A DNA stretch of 25,481 nt from CAYLPT01 sp964385645 (GTDB lineage: Bacteria > Armatimonadota > Hebobacteria > Hebobacterales > Hebobacteraceae): contig CAYLPT010000201.1 of assembly GCA_964385645.1 (NCBI GenBank), forward strand, positions 1 to 25,481. Direction: 5' to 3'. A program made the translations under genes and the position numbers. The notes below the pieces were generated by a model. That model had not been told where the DNA came from, did no database searches, and saw nothing but the letters and a program-made list of their open reading frames with translations. Of the stretch, positions 5,187-13,735 are shown piece by piece; position 1 is the stretch's first letter, and each line of letters starts with the position of its first letter.

Positions 5187-8120
5187 ATGATGGCCCTGCG
5201 GATCGGCCTGCTCTGCCTTGTGCTCGCTGCGGGCTGGGCCCCCCTGCGCGCGGACCCACCCAACCTGCTCGCTAACCCCGGCTTCGAGGAGCCCCTCGAG
5301 GGCACGTGGGGCGGCCTGTGGACCCGCGAGCCCGGCGTCGGCGCCGTCCAGCGAGTCAGCCCCGGCCGCTCCGGCGAGCACTGCCTCCACGTCACCCACA
5401 CCGGCGCTCAAGACTGGGCCATGTGGCAGACGGCGCGCATCCCGGTGGCGGCTGGCGACATCTTCCGACTCTCCGGCTGGATCAAGTGCGAGGGCGTCGC
5501 CGGTGAGACCAACCTCAGCGTCGTCACCTACGATGCAGAGGGCCAGGTCCTCAACTGGATCTTCGGGGCCGCCCGCACACGCGGGAGCCACGACTGGCAG
5601 GAGGTGCTGACTCACTTCGTCATCCCCGAGGGGTGCGCAGCCATCCAGGCCCGCATCATCGGCTGGGGGCCCGGCGAGATGTGGTTCGACGACCTCTCTC
5701 TCACGAAGGAAGGCAACCTCATAGATATCCGCGGTCCGGCCCAGGATATCCCGTTCGGCAATGACCTCCTCGACGTCGTGTTCAGCACCGGCACCTCCAC
5801 CTTCACCGTCACCGACCGCCGCACTGGCCAGGTATACGAGCAGCTCCCGCTCTCGGAGCTGCCGGTCGTCATGGGCGCGACCGCGCGGCCCGACGGCCGG
5901 GGCCTCACGGCGGAGCTGTGGCTCCCTGCCACCGACCTCCACCTGGAGCTCCGCCTGGAGACCCCCACCGCGGCGGCGGAGGTTCGCTGTGATCTCAGCG
6001 GCGCCGGCCCCATGGAGACCTTCTCATTCCCCGGGCCCTTCCGCCCCGAGGCCGGCGACTTCCTCGTCATCCCGCTCAACGAGGGCATCATCTATCCCGC
6101 CGACGACGAGACCGTTGACCCCCACCAGCTCTGGCTCATCGGCTACTCCGGGCACGGGGTCGCGATGCCCTGGTTCGGGCACTCCCGGGGCCTGTACGGG
6201 CCCGGCGTCATGGCGATCATCCATAGCCCCGATGACATGCGCGTGGCCTGCGGCCGGCCCGCCGAGGGCGGAAACACTCGCCTGTGCGTGTGGCCGCTAT
6301 GGGAGCCCTCTCGCTTCGAGTTCGCCTATGACCGGTCGGTCACATACGTCTTCCTCGAGTCCGGCGGCTATGTGTCGCAAGCTAAGCGCTATCGCGAGCA
6401 CGCGCGCGGGGTTGGCCTATATAAGTCTCTTGCCGATAAGCGAGCCGAGAACCCCAATGTAGATCTTCTCATCGGCGCGGTAAATGTGTGGGCGCCCGTC
6501 TGGTACGGCAACACAGACCCAGTGGCGCTCGTGGACGAGATGCAGTCACTGGGGATCGAGCGCATCCTCTTCAGCGAGGGAAGCACGCCCGACGTCGTCG
6601 CTGCCCTCAACGAGCGACCGGGCGTGCTCACCAGCCGCTACGATATCTACCAGGACGTGTGGCCGCCCGGCGAGCCGGAGTGGGCCAACCACGAGGGTTG
6701 GCCAGACGATTTGGTGCTGAAGCCGGACGGCACGATCCTCGAGGGATGGGTGATCCGCGACGGGGACACTTTGTACCCCGGCGGCGTTATCTGCTCCCCA
6801 CGCGGCCTCGCGCGCGCCCGAGAGCAGATCCCCGCCGACCTCGCGACCACGCCCTACCGGTGCCGCTTCCTCGACACCACCACGGCCTCCCCGTGGCGCG
6901 AGTGCTACCACCCCGAGCACCCGACCACCCGAGGCGAGGACCGACACTGGAAGATGGAGCTGCTGCGCTTCTGCAGCGAGGAGCTGGGCCTCGTCACCGG
7001 CAGCGAGACCGGGCTCGACGCCTCCGTTCCCTACCTGCACTACTTCGAGGGCATGATGTCCCTGGGCCCCTACCGCCTCCCCGACTGTGGATACACCCTC
7101 ATAGACTACGTGGAGCCCACCGAGGATTTCCTCAAGTACCAGGTTGGGCCATACTATAGGGTGCCGCTCTGGGAGCTCGTCTACCATGACTGCACAGTCT
7201 CTTACTGGTATTGGGGCGATTCCACTAACAAGGCGCCGGAGGTGTGGGACCAGCGCGATCTGTTCAACGTCCTCTACGGCGCCCCGCCGCTGTTCATGCT
7301 GAGCCCCGAGGTTTGGGGGCGCCACAAGGCGCGCTTTGTCCAGACCTACCAGGACGTCTGCCCCCTGGTGCGGCGGCTCGGATATGACGAGATGCTCTCC
7401 CACGAGTTCCTCACCGACGACCACACCCTCCAGCGCACCAACTGGTCCTCGGGAATCTCGGTCGTCGCTAACTTCTCGACGCAGGAGCAGAGGCTCGCCA
7501 ACGGGACCGCCATCCCGCCCCTTGGATACCTGGCCCACGCCACCCCGTTCACCGACGTGCCCTGGTATCACTGGGCCCTCGCCGACATCCTCGCCTGCGC
7601 GCGGGCGGAGATCGCCGCTGGCTACCCCGATGGCCGTTACCGACCCACGGTCACTGTCTCCCGCGACCAGATGGCCGTCTACATCTCCCGCTCCCTCGCC
7701 GGCGGCGACGCCGGCATCCCCCCCGGCCCGTCCGAGCCCACCTTCCCCGATGTTCCCGCAGATCACTGGGCATTCCGCTACATCGAGTACGCGGCCGCCA
7801 ACGACATCGTCCGCGGCTACGACGACGGCAGCTACCGTCCGCAGTACGCCGTGGACCGGGGCCAGATGGCCGTATTCGTCGCCCGCGCCATTGCGACCCC
7901 CACCGGTGAGGCCGGCCTCGCCGACTACGAGCCGCCCGGCATCACCTTCCCCGACGTTACGCCTGATACAGACTCGGCATGGTGCTGGAAGTACGTCGAG
8001 TACCTTGTCGAGCGCGATATCGTGCGCGGCTACGACGACGGCCGCTACCACCCCGAATACACATGCAGCCGCGATCAGATGGCCGCCTACGTCACTCGGG
8101 CGTTCGCCCTTGGGCGATAG
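5187..8120 (+). CDS. Secreted SLH-anchored protein with CBM and GH101/GH129-like catalytic region
   Basis: 977 residues. ATG at 5187 with AAGGGAGG 6 bases upstream; a second ATG follows directly. Seen: signal peptide at 1-22 (hydrophobic core, likely cut after LRA); a CBM4/9-like jelly-roll module at 25-172 (LLANPGFEEP start, MWFDDLSL end); a beta-rich region at about 178-400; a barrel-like region at about 425-740 containing FLDTTTASPWRECYHPEHP (561-579) and TGSETG (604-609). Asp563 and Glu607 are the best candidates for nucleophile and acid/base if it is a retaining GH101/GH129-like enzyme, a family I judge by pattern only. Three SLH domains close the protein (about 786-835, 852-901, 920-972), each with GYxDGxYxP and an RDQMA or RGQMA motif. 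It is therefore exported and held on the cell wall or outer surface, probably degrading an external glycan. Confidence 0.8.
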   Translation: MMALRIGLLCLVLAAGWAPLRADPPNLLANPGFEEPLEGTWGGLWTREPGVGAVQRVSPGRSGEHCLHVTHTGAQDWAMWQTARIPVAAGDIFRLSGWIKCEGVAGETNLSVVTYDAEGQVLNWIFGAARTRGSHDWQEVLTHFVIPEGCAAIQARIIGWGPGEMWFDDLSLTKEGNLIDIRGPAQDIPFGNDLLDVVFSTGTSTFTVTDRRTGQVYEQLPLSELPVVMGATARPDGRGLTAELWLPATDLHLELRLETPTAAAEVRCDLSGAGPMETFSFPGPFRPEAGDFLVIPLNEGIIYPADDETVDPHQLWLIGYSGHGVAMPWFGHSRGLYGPGVMAIIHSPDDMRVACGRPAEGGNTRLCVWPLWEPSRFEFAYDRSVTYVFLESGGYVSQAKRYREHARGVGLYKSLADKRAENPNVDLLIGAVNVWAPVWYGNTDPVALVDEMQSLGIERILFSEGSTPDVVAALNERPGVLTSRYDIYQDVWPPGEPEWANHEGWPDDLVLKPDGTILEGWVIRDGDTLYPGGVICSPRGLARAREQIPADLATTPYRCRFLDTTTASPWRECYHPEHPTTRGEDRHWKMELLRFCSEELGLVTGSETGLDASVPYLHYFEGMMSLGPYRLPDCGYTLIDYVEPTEDFLKYQVGPYYRVPLWELVYHDCTVSYWYWGDSTNKAPEVWDQRDLFNVLYGAPPLFMLSPEVWGRHKARFVQTYQDVCPLVRRLGYDEMLSHEFLTDDHTLQRTNWSSGISVVANFSTQEQRLANGTAIPPLGYLAHATPFTDVPWYHWALADILACARAEIAAGYPDGRYRPTVTVSRDQMAVYISRSLAGGDAGIPPGPSEPTFPDVPADHWAFRYIEYAAANDIVRGYDDGSYRPQYAVDRGQMAVFVARAIATPTGEAGLADYEPPGITFPDVTPDTDSAWCWKYVEYLVERDIVRGYDDGRYHPEYTCSRDQMAAYVTRAFALGR

Positions 8121-8157
8121 GCGCCGCCGGCCGGCTGGCCCCGGGGCCTTGCCGTCT
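8121..8157. terminator. Convergent spacer with two GC palindromes
   Basis: The 37-bp gap between converging stops holds GCCGGCCGGC (8126-8135) and GGCCCCGGGGCC (8137-8148), both perfect palindromes. They could act as a bidirectional terminator, but there is no clear T-tract (only CTTGCC after it on the plus strand). Confidence 0.3.
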
Positions 8158-10257
8158 TCAGGCCCCCTCGGGCGGTGAGGCGCCCACCGCGACGCCCACA
8201 GCGGCCAGCGCACGCGCCCACGCGCGGCGCCACGCGCCGAGCCCGTATGTCTCGACGACCTGTCTGCGCTGCTCGGCCCCCACGCGCTCCCGTTCGACGT
8301 AGATCTCTCGCATCGCGCGGGCGAGCGCGTACGCGTCGGGGCGCGCGTGTGGGCCCGGGAGATCCCGCAGCCCTGCCACCCAGGTGCAGATGGTCGCCGT
8401 CCCGCACGCCATGCTCTCCAGCGCCGACAGCGAGGTGCCCTCCCCACACAGCGAAGGGATCAGCGTCAGCCGCGCCGCGGAGTACACCGCAGGGAGGTCC
8501 TCGTGGGGCACGCGGCCGTGCAGGATGACCCGCGTATCCAGGCCCCGCCGCAGGATGTCCCGGCGAAGCTCGCGCACATACCCGGGCTGCCCCGCGCCGC
8601 CCACGACGAAGAGCGTGGTCTCCGGGCATCCTTGCCTGAACAAGTCGTACGCGTCTACCGCTAAGTGAATACCGCGGTTTCGGAACAGATTACGCGGGAC
8701 CAGAATGGCGTTCAGCTCTCGGAGGGCCGGTAGCGGAGCCGTGGGCCGGAACCGCTCGGTGTCCACGCCGTTCGGGATGAACCACACCCCAGGCGCCACT
8801 TGCGAGAACATGCGCTGCCGCGGCTGGACGCGCAGCCCCATGGCGCGCAGGAAGTGCGAGTCGTTTGCTATGTAGGCGTGCGCGCGCCGGAACGCCAGAC
8901 GGGTCAGGCAGCGCTTAGCCGCGCTCCGCAGCGACCCCGGCGCGTCATCCCAGAACACCCCGTGCGAGACCCCCACCCGAACCGGCCGCCCCCGGAACAG
9001 GCTCATCAGGTCCAGCGCCAGCAGATAGTGAGGGTAGTGGCAGATCACCACGTCGTGCTGGAGGAGGCTTCGCCGCAGCCGGAACAAACCCACCGCCTGC
9101 GTCCAGAACTCCAGAGGCAGGCCTCGCCAGGGGTTCGGCACGAACCGGACCTCCTCAGCGTTCGTGCGCGCCCGGCGCTGGTACACCCAGTGCTCGTGGC
9201 CAGCCCCTCTCACGAGGTCCCGAAGCTGAGTGACATACACGTCCGCGCCCCCCGCCACCGGCTGGTACGTGTACGTGACCTGTGCTAACGACAACCCCCT
9301 CCCGCCCTCCAGCCGCGCCGGACGCGGCCGCCGCCTCCACCGGCCGGCCGCGTACCCTGCCACGTGGGCCACGTCCACCGTCGCCGACACCGCGGGCGCC
9401 AACAGCGCCGCCCCCCAGCTTGCCCCGCGCCGCCGCGCCCGCCGCGCGTACCGCGCCCAGTAGGCCGCGCCCAGTACCGCCATGGCCGCAACGGCCCCCG
9501 GCCGCCACACTGCCACGGCGATTAGCGCAGCGCTTATAAGGACAACGCCGAATCCCTTAGTGTAGTGCCCGAACCAGTGGCCCAGTTCGCCGTCGCTTGA
9601 GGCATATCTGAAGAACTGCCGGAAGACCCCGGCCCACGATCCTCGCATCCGCCACCGCACCACGGCGCGCGGCTCGAACACGAACCGGCACCCGGCTGCC
9701 CGCAGCCGCCGGCCGAACAGCGTGTCCTCCGCGCAGTCAGTGTACTCCGGGTATCCTCCGGCACGCTCCCAGGCCTGCTTCGTAAACGCGACCGAGCGGC
9801 CCGAGGGGGAGAAGCGCGCCTGGTCAACCTCCGCCGGCGCCGGAACCGTGGCCGCCGCTACGGCACGCTCCCACGTCGTCCTCGCCTCCGGCGCGTAGTA
9901 GCCGGAGACCACGTCCGGCGCCTCCCGCCGCCGGAAGGGGGCCGTGATGCGCGCCAGCCACTGTGGCTCGGGCTCGCAGCCAGCATCAACAGAGGCGATG
10001 ATCGGCCCCGCCGCGTGCTCGACGGCCAGGTTCCTCCCCCTGCCCCGGCTCGCCCCCGCCTCCACGATCAGCCGCACCGGCATCCCCCGCGCGATCCTCT
10101 CCTGGACGAGCTCCCGCGTCCGGTCCGTCGAGCCGGCATCCACGACCACGACCTCATCTGCCCGCCGGTGCTGTGACTGGAGCGCGTCCAGAAGCCGGCC
10201 GATGCTCGCCTCCTCGTTGAGGACAGTCGTGATGACCGAGACCGAGCGCCGCGCCAT
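8158..10257 (-). CDS. Fused GT2-GT4 glycosyltransferase
   Basis: 699 residues, ATG at 10257. Seen, GT2 half (about 1-225): SVITTVLNEE at 6-15, VVVDAGSTDRT (37-47), SVDAGCEPEPQW (89-100; Asp91 as DxD equivalent), and CAEDTLFGRRL (175-185) with the usual ED before a receptor helix. Then a hydrophobic stretch (about 236-268, weaker again at 281-300) likely spans or touches the membrane. GT4 half (about 323-690): VAGGADVY near the start, PNGVDTERF (495-503), VVGGAGQPGY (551-560), and GEGTSLSALESMACG (605-619), where Glu606 and Glu614 form an intact EX7E motif. Both halves look catalytically complete. It starts 1 bp after the stop of the GT4 gene at 10259, so the two are co-translated and probably build one cytoplasmic glycan. 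Sugar donors are unknown. Confidence 0.85.
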   Translation of the reverse strand: MARRSVSVITTVLNEEASIGRLLDALQSQHRRADEVVVVDAGSTDRTRELVQERIARGMPVRLIVEAGASRGRGRNLAVEHAAGPIIASVDAGCEPEPQWLARITAPFRRREAPDVVSGYYAPEARTTWERAVAAATVPAPAEVDQARFSPSGRSVAFTKQAWERAGGYPEYTDCAEDTLFGRRLRAAGCRFVFEPRAVVRWRMRGSWAGVFRQFFRYASSDGELGHWFGHYTKGFGVVLISAALIAVAVWRPGAVAAMAVLGAAYWARYARRARRRGASWGAALLAPAVSATVDVAHVAGYAAGRWRRRPRPARLEGGRGLSLAQVTYTYQPVAGGADVYVTQLRDLVRGAGHEHWVYQRRARTNAEEVRFVPNPWRGLPLEFWTQAVGLFRLRRSLLQHDVVICHYPHYLLALDLMSLFRGRPVRVGVSHGVFWDDAPGSLRSAAKRCLTRLAFRRAHAYIANDSHFLRAMGLRVQPRQRMFSQVAPGVWFIPNGVDTERFRPTAPLPALRELNAILVPRNLFRNRGIHLAVDAYDLFRQGCPETTLFVVGGAGQPGYVRELRRDILRRGLDTRVILHGRVPHEDLPAVYSAARLTLIPSLCGEGTSLSALESMACGTATICTWVAGLRDLPGPHARPDAYALARAMREIYVERERVGAEQRRQVVETYGLGAWRRAWARALAAVGVAVGASPPEGA

Positions 10258-10258
10258 C

Positions 10259-11287
10259 TCAGCCCAGACCGTGCGCGCGGTACATCGCGAGGTAGAGATC
10301 CGCGACGCGCTCCCACGTGTTCTCGGCCGCGAGGCGCCTCCCGCGCTCCCGCATCTCCGCCCCCAGCGACTCGTCGGCGCAGTGGCGGCTCAGCGCCGCC
10401 GCCAGCTCGCCCGGGCTGCCCGCGACGATCATCACCTCTCGCGCGCGCGGGAAGCCCGCGAGGTACTCGCGCTTGAGCGGGTTATCATAGAGCGCGAAGA
10501 CCAGCCGCCCCATCGCCAGGGCCTGCCAGATCGCCAGGTAGCCAGACACGAACGCGAACTGCGCGCTGGCGAAGAGCGGCCCCGGGTCGGCAACAGCGCC
10601 CCGGAAGCTCACCAGGAGGCCCTGCGCCTCAGCATAGCGCTCGGCGACCGCCCGCAGCGGCCCGTCGCCCGCCACCACGAGCGGGATTCGCCGGCCGTAC
10701 TCCCGCCGCAGCTCGACCAGGGCCTCGAGGTAGAGCATGATCGCGGCGTCCTCGGCGAGCCGCCCGACGAAGACCGCAGACGGGTTGTAGGGCAGAGGCG
10801 GCGGCGTGCCGACGGGATCCACGCCGCCATAGGAGACCGCGAAGCAGCTCGTTCCATACCAGCGGCAGATGAAGTCCCCCATGCAGATTGCGTTGCGCAC
10901 CCGCGCCCTGACGAAGCGGCGCCTGCGGATCGCCTCGGCGGGAATCGGGTAGCCCTCATAGCCGTGGAAGGTCACGAAGACGGGGCAGCGCGGCGGGAGC
11001 CAGCAGGAGGGCAGGTAGAAGTGCAGGAAGCTGTATGCATCATGGCAGTGGACGACATCGGCTGCCGCGAGATAGGGGCGCGCGGCGCGCCACGCCGCCA
11101 GCCAACTGCTGCGGCGGAGGCGGTGAACGACGATCGGGCCGGCGCGTTCTTGCGAGGACTGGTCTGCGTGGGTCAGCGCCTGCACCTCGTGGCCGCGCTC
11201 CGACAGGCATTCGGAGACGCGGCGCACGTGGGTCTCCACTCCGCCGATGGAGGGATAGAAGCTCGGGGTGATCATCAGTATCCGCAT
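10259..11287 (-). CDS. GT4-like glycosyltransferase lacking the canonical EX7E motif
   Basis: 342 residues from the ATG at 11287 (MRILMITPSFYPSIGGVE, the classic GT4 N-terminus). The frame is open upstream to a GTG at 11338, but that would overlap the divergent gene. Seen: GGVETHVRRV (15-24), VVHCHDAYSFLHF (78-90), FVTFHGYEG (104-112), AVFVGRLAED (171-180), LVVAGDGPLRAVAERY (203-218). At the place where GT4 enzymes carry EGFGxxxLEAMACG it has VSGYLAIWQALAMG (247-260), so both glutamates are replaced (Val247, Gln255). No clear Shine-Dalgarno is seen, but TACAAT lies on the minus strand at 11305-11300, so a near-leaderless message is possible. Heads the GT4/GT2-GT4 pair. Activity with a variant donor site, or none, cannot be told apart from sequence. 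Confidence 0.8.
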   Translation of the reverse strand: MRILMITPSFYPSIGGVETHVRRVSECLSERGHEVQALTHADQSSQERAGPIVVHRLRRSSWLAAWRAARPYLAAADVVHCHDAYSFLHFYLPSCWLPPRCPVFVTFHGYEGYPIPAEAIRRRRFVRARVRNAICMGDFICRWYGTSCFAVSYGGVDPVGTPPPLPYNPSAVFVGRLAEDAAIMLYLEALVELRREYGRRIPLVVAGDGPLRAVAERYAEAQGLLVSFRGAVADPGPLFASAQFAFVSGYLAIWQALAMGRLVFALYDNPLKREYLAGFPRAREVMIVAGSPGELAAALSRHCADESLGAEMRERGRRLAAENTWERVADLYLAMYRAHGLG

Positions 11288-11299
11288 CTGAGCGGCGCC

Positions 11300-11305
11300 A
11301 TTGTA
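11300..11305 (-). promoter_or_regulatory. Possible -10 element (TACAAT) for the GT4 gene
   Basis: TACAAT read on the minus strand lies 12 bp before the ATG at 11287, inside a 34-bp divergent spacer. A start point about 7 bases downstream would leave only a few bases of leader. No convincing -35 is visible. Tentative. Confidence 0.25.
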
Positions 11306-11307
11306 GC

Positions 11308-11314
11308 AGAGGAG
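11308..11314 (+). promoter_or_regulatory. Ribosome binding site fixing a TTG start
   Basis: AGAGGAG is followed by 7 bases and TTG at 11322. No ATG or GTG suits the N-terminus of the following glycosyltransferase, so this site decides the start. Confidence 0.55.
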
Positions 11315-11321
11315 TGCGCCT

Positions 11322-12068
11322 TTGTCAGGACCACCCACAGGAGACCCTGCGCCGCCGCCTAGCCCGGAGCGCGCGGTCGTCGTGGTGCCGACCTACAATG
11401 AGCGGGAGACCCTTCCCTCTCTGGTCGAGGCGGTGCTGTCGCTCCCCGGCGCCTGGCGGGTGCTCGTCGTTGACGACAACTCCCCCGACGGCACCGGCGC
11501 TCTCGCCGATCGGCTCGCTGTCGCACACGCGCGCGTCTCTGTCATCCACCGGGCAGCCAGAGAAGGCCTCGGGCCCGCCTATCTCGCCGGGTTCGCCGCG
11601 GTGCTCGCGCGGCCGGATGTGGACTTCGTCGCGCAGATGGACGCCGACCTTTCCCATGACCCGGCGGACCTGCCCCGCCTGCTCGCCGCGCTCGCCTGGG
11701 CCGATCTCGCCATCGGCTCCCGCTACGTGGCCGACGGCCGCACCGAGGGGTGGGGGCTCCGTCGCCGCCTACTCAGCCGCTGGGGGAACGCCTACGTGCG
11801 CGCCACCCTCAGGCTCCCCCTCCACGACCTCACGGCCGGCTTCCGCTGCTGGAGGCGGTACGCGCTCGAGCGGATCCCTCTCGCCGCGGTCAAGACGCGC
11901 GGCTACGGCTTCCAGATCGAGATGGCGGCGCGCGCGGCGGCCGCGGGCGCCCGCGTCGCCGAGGTCCCTATCTGCTTTACCGAGCGCCGCGCGGGAAGAT
12001 CCAAGATGTCGGGCTCCATCGTCGCCGAAGCCCTCATGCTCCCATGGCGGCTCCGCCGACTGCGCTAG
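11322..12068 (+). CDS. Polyprenyl-phosphate hexose (DPM1-like) synthase, GT2
   Basis: 248 residues, TTG start with AGAGGAG 7 bases upstream. Seen: VVVPTYNERETLPSLV (20-35), VLVVDDNSPDGT (47-58), AREGLGPAYLAGF (79-91), QMDADLSHDP (105-114; Asp107/Asp109 as the metal-binding DxD), IGSRYVADG (131-139), DLTAGFRCWRR (169-179) and FTERRAGRSKMS (219-230). This is the full signature set of soluble dolichol/polyprenol-phosphate mannose synthases, without the extra C-terminal GtrA-like membrane domain some carry. Such enzymes move a hexose from a nucleotide sugar to polyprenyl phosphate on the inner membrane face, giving the donor for GT-C enzymes outside. That fits its 25-bp overlap with the GT39-type gene that follows. 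Mannose rather than glucose or another sugar is assumed from the family. Confidence 0.9.
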   Translation: MSGPPTGDPAPPPSPERAVVVVPTYNERETLPSLVEAVLSLPGAWRVLVVDDNSPDGTGALADRLAVAHARVSVIHRAAREGLGPAYLAGFAAVLARPDVDFVAQMDADLSHDPADLPRLLAALAWADLAIGSRYVADGRTEGWGLRRRLLSRWGNAYVRATLRLPLHDLTAGFRCWRRYALERIPLAAVKTRGYGFQIEMAARAAAAGARVAEVPICFTERRAGRSKMSGSIVAEALMLPWRLRRLR

Positions 12069-13735
12069 GCACAAGTCTGATCTCACGGCGCGAGTGGGCG
12101 CTCGTGGCCGCGCTCTTTCTGCTCGCGTTCCTACCCGTGGCACTTACTGCGAACGACTACGGCGTCACCTACGATGAGCCCCACTATATCTCTGCTGGCG
12201 CTAAGTATGCCGCGTGGGCGGCGCGCGTCGCCCGCGGCGATTTCAGCGCTTTCAGCGTCCACCAGATCCGCGAGGTCTGGCGACTCAACCACGAGCACCC
12301 CCCGCTGCAGAAGCTGGCCTCGGGCCTGGCGCAGCGCTGGTTCGGTGCCATGCTTCCTGGGCTTACGGCCGCCCGGCTGCCCAGCGCGCTCTGGCTGGCG
12401 CTGGTTGCGTGCGCAATCTACCTCCTCTGCCGCGGCGTATGGGGCCGGCGCGGCGCGTTGTTCAGCGCGCTTGCGCTGCTGACCATGCCCCGGGTCGTCG
12501 CGCACGCCCACTTCGTGGCCCTGGACATGCCGATCGCGGCCTGGTTCTTCGTGGCCGCCGCGCTGCTCGCGGTCGGCCTGGAGCGCAACTCCTGGGGCTG
12601 GACCCTGATTGGCGGCGCCGCCTGGGGGCTGGCCCTGCTTGCCAAGATGAACGCCTTCTTCCTGCCGTTGCTCTTGCTGCCCTGGGCCCTCCTCTGGCAC
12701 CGTAGGGCCAGCCTGAAGCTGCTCGTTGCTCTCGCGCTCGTTGGCCCGGCGGTATTCTACCTGGGCTGGCCCTGGCTGTGGCTCGCGCCGGTCGCTCATC
12801 TGCGCGAGTACCTCCGATTCCACCTCGAGCACGCGGCATACAACGTGTGGTATCGAGGTGAGCTGCATGAGTACGCGCCCTGGCACTACCCCTTCGTCCT
12901 CACCGCCGTGACCACGCCTCCTCTGCTTCTGGCGCTGGCTGGCGCCGGTCTGGTGCGTTCCTGCCCGCGCCCAGGGGTGCACCCGCGGGCTGCCTTTCTC
13001 TTGCTCGGGCTGGTGATAGCGCTCGCGCCGAGCGCGCTCCCCACCAGCCCGAAGTACAATGGTGTGCGGCTCTTCCTGCCGGCGTTCCCCTTCCTCGCCG
13101 CGCTCGCGGGAGGCGGCTTCGCCTGGCTGGACCGCAGGCTGACCGCGCGGCTGCTGCGCCGGCCCGGGGGGGCGCGCCTCTCGCCCCTCGCCTCGGCCGC
13201 CATCGGCGCGGCCCTTCTCCTGCCAGGCGCGCGCGCTGCCCTCGCTACCCACCCCTACCAGCTAGCTTACTACAACGCCCTCGTTGGAGGCACCGCGGGC
13301 GCGACCGACCGGGGCTTCGAGACCATCTACTGGGGCCAGGTATACAGGGAGGCGCCCGCATTCCTCAACCGCGTGCCTGAGCACAGCCCGCTGGTGCTCG
13401 TGATCCCTGTCGGCTGTATCTACCTGCTCGAAGTCCAGCAGCAGGCAGGCGCGCTAAGGAGCGACCTCCGCTTCACCGGCAATGAGCTGGAGGCGGCGGC
13501 CGCGGACTACGTGCTCTTCCAGTGCATGCAGAGCGACTACACGCATCTGTGTTGGGCTCTCGTCCGCGGCTCAGAGCCCGCGTGGGCCGTGCGCCTCGGT
13601 GATACGCCGCTCCTCGTCGCCTACGGACGCGCTTCTGTCGCCGACGCCCTCGCCCGCCTTGCCAGCACGAGTGCTCCGCCGAGGCCGCTAAGCCCGGCAG
13701 CGGCCACCAGTGAGATGAACAGACCCACTCGGTAG
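12044..13735 (+). CDS. GT39/PMT-type membrane glycosyltransferase (GT-C)
   Basis: 563 residues from the ATG at 12044, which overlaps the previous gene by 25 bp; the Shine-Dalgarno is weak, so a slightly later start is possible. Seen: one TM (about 18-37), then the first external loop with the paired acids YDEPHY (43-48; Asp44-Glu45) expected of GT39 catalysis, then LNHEHPPLQK (81-90), about ten further hydrophobic segments, and HPYQLAYYNALVGG, a late-loop motif common in PMT-like proteins. These enzymes take sugar from polyprenyl phosphate and transfer it to protein or lipid on the outer face of the membrane. The last 115 bp overlap the converging YfhO-like gene. The final residues (STSAPPRPLSPAAATSE) are low-complexity and may be a by-product of that overlap. 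Confidence 0.85.
   Translation: MAAPPTALGTSLISRREWALVAALFLLAFLPVALTANDYGVTYDEPHYISAGAKYAAWAARVARGDFSAFSVHQIREVWRLNHEHPPLQKLASGLAQRWFGAMLPGLTAARLPSALWLALVACAIYLLCRGVWGRRGALFSALALLTMPRVVAHAHFVALDMPIAAWFFVAAALLAVGLERNSWGWTLIGGAAWGLALLAKMNAFFLPLLLLPWALLWHRRASLKLLVALALVGPAVFYLGWPWLWLAPVAHLREYLRFHLEHAAYNVWYRGELHEYAPWHYPFVLTAVTTPPLLLALAGAGLVRSCPRPGVHPRAAFLLLGLVIALAPSALPTSPKYNGVRLFLPAFPFLAALAGGGFAWLDRRLTARLLRRPGGARLSPLASAAIGAALLLPGARAALATHPYQLAYYNALVGGTAGATDRGFETIYWGQVYREAPAFLNRVPEHSPLVLVIPVGCIYLLEVQQQAGALRSDLRFTGNELEAAAADYVLFQCMQSDYTHLCWALVRGSEPAWAVRLGDTPLLVAYGRASVADALARLASTSAPPRPLSPAAATSEMNRPTR

Noticed and set aside
6546..8447. 633-residue open frame on the minus strand opposite the SLH protein
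   Set aside because: It is the antisense shadow of a GC-rich gene; the peptide is Gly/Val/Arg-rich with no domain, and the plus strand has clear domains throughout.
12131..13252. 373-residue open frame on the minus strand opposite the GT39 gene
   Set aside because: Gln/Glu/Gly/Arg-rich peptide without hydrophobic pattern or motif; the plus strand encodes an evident polytopic transferase.
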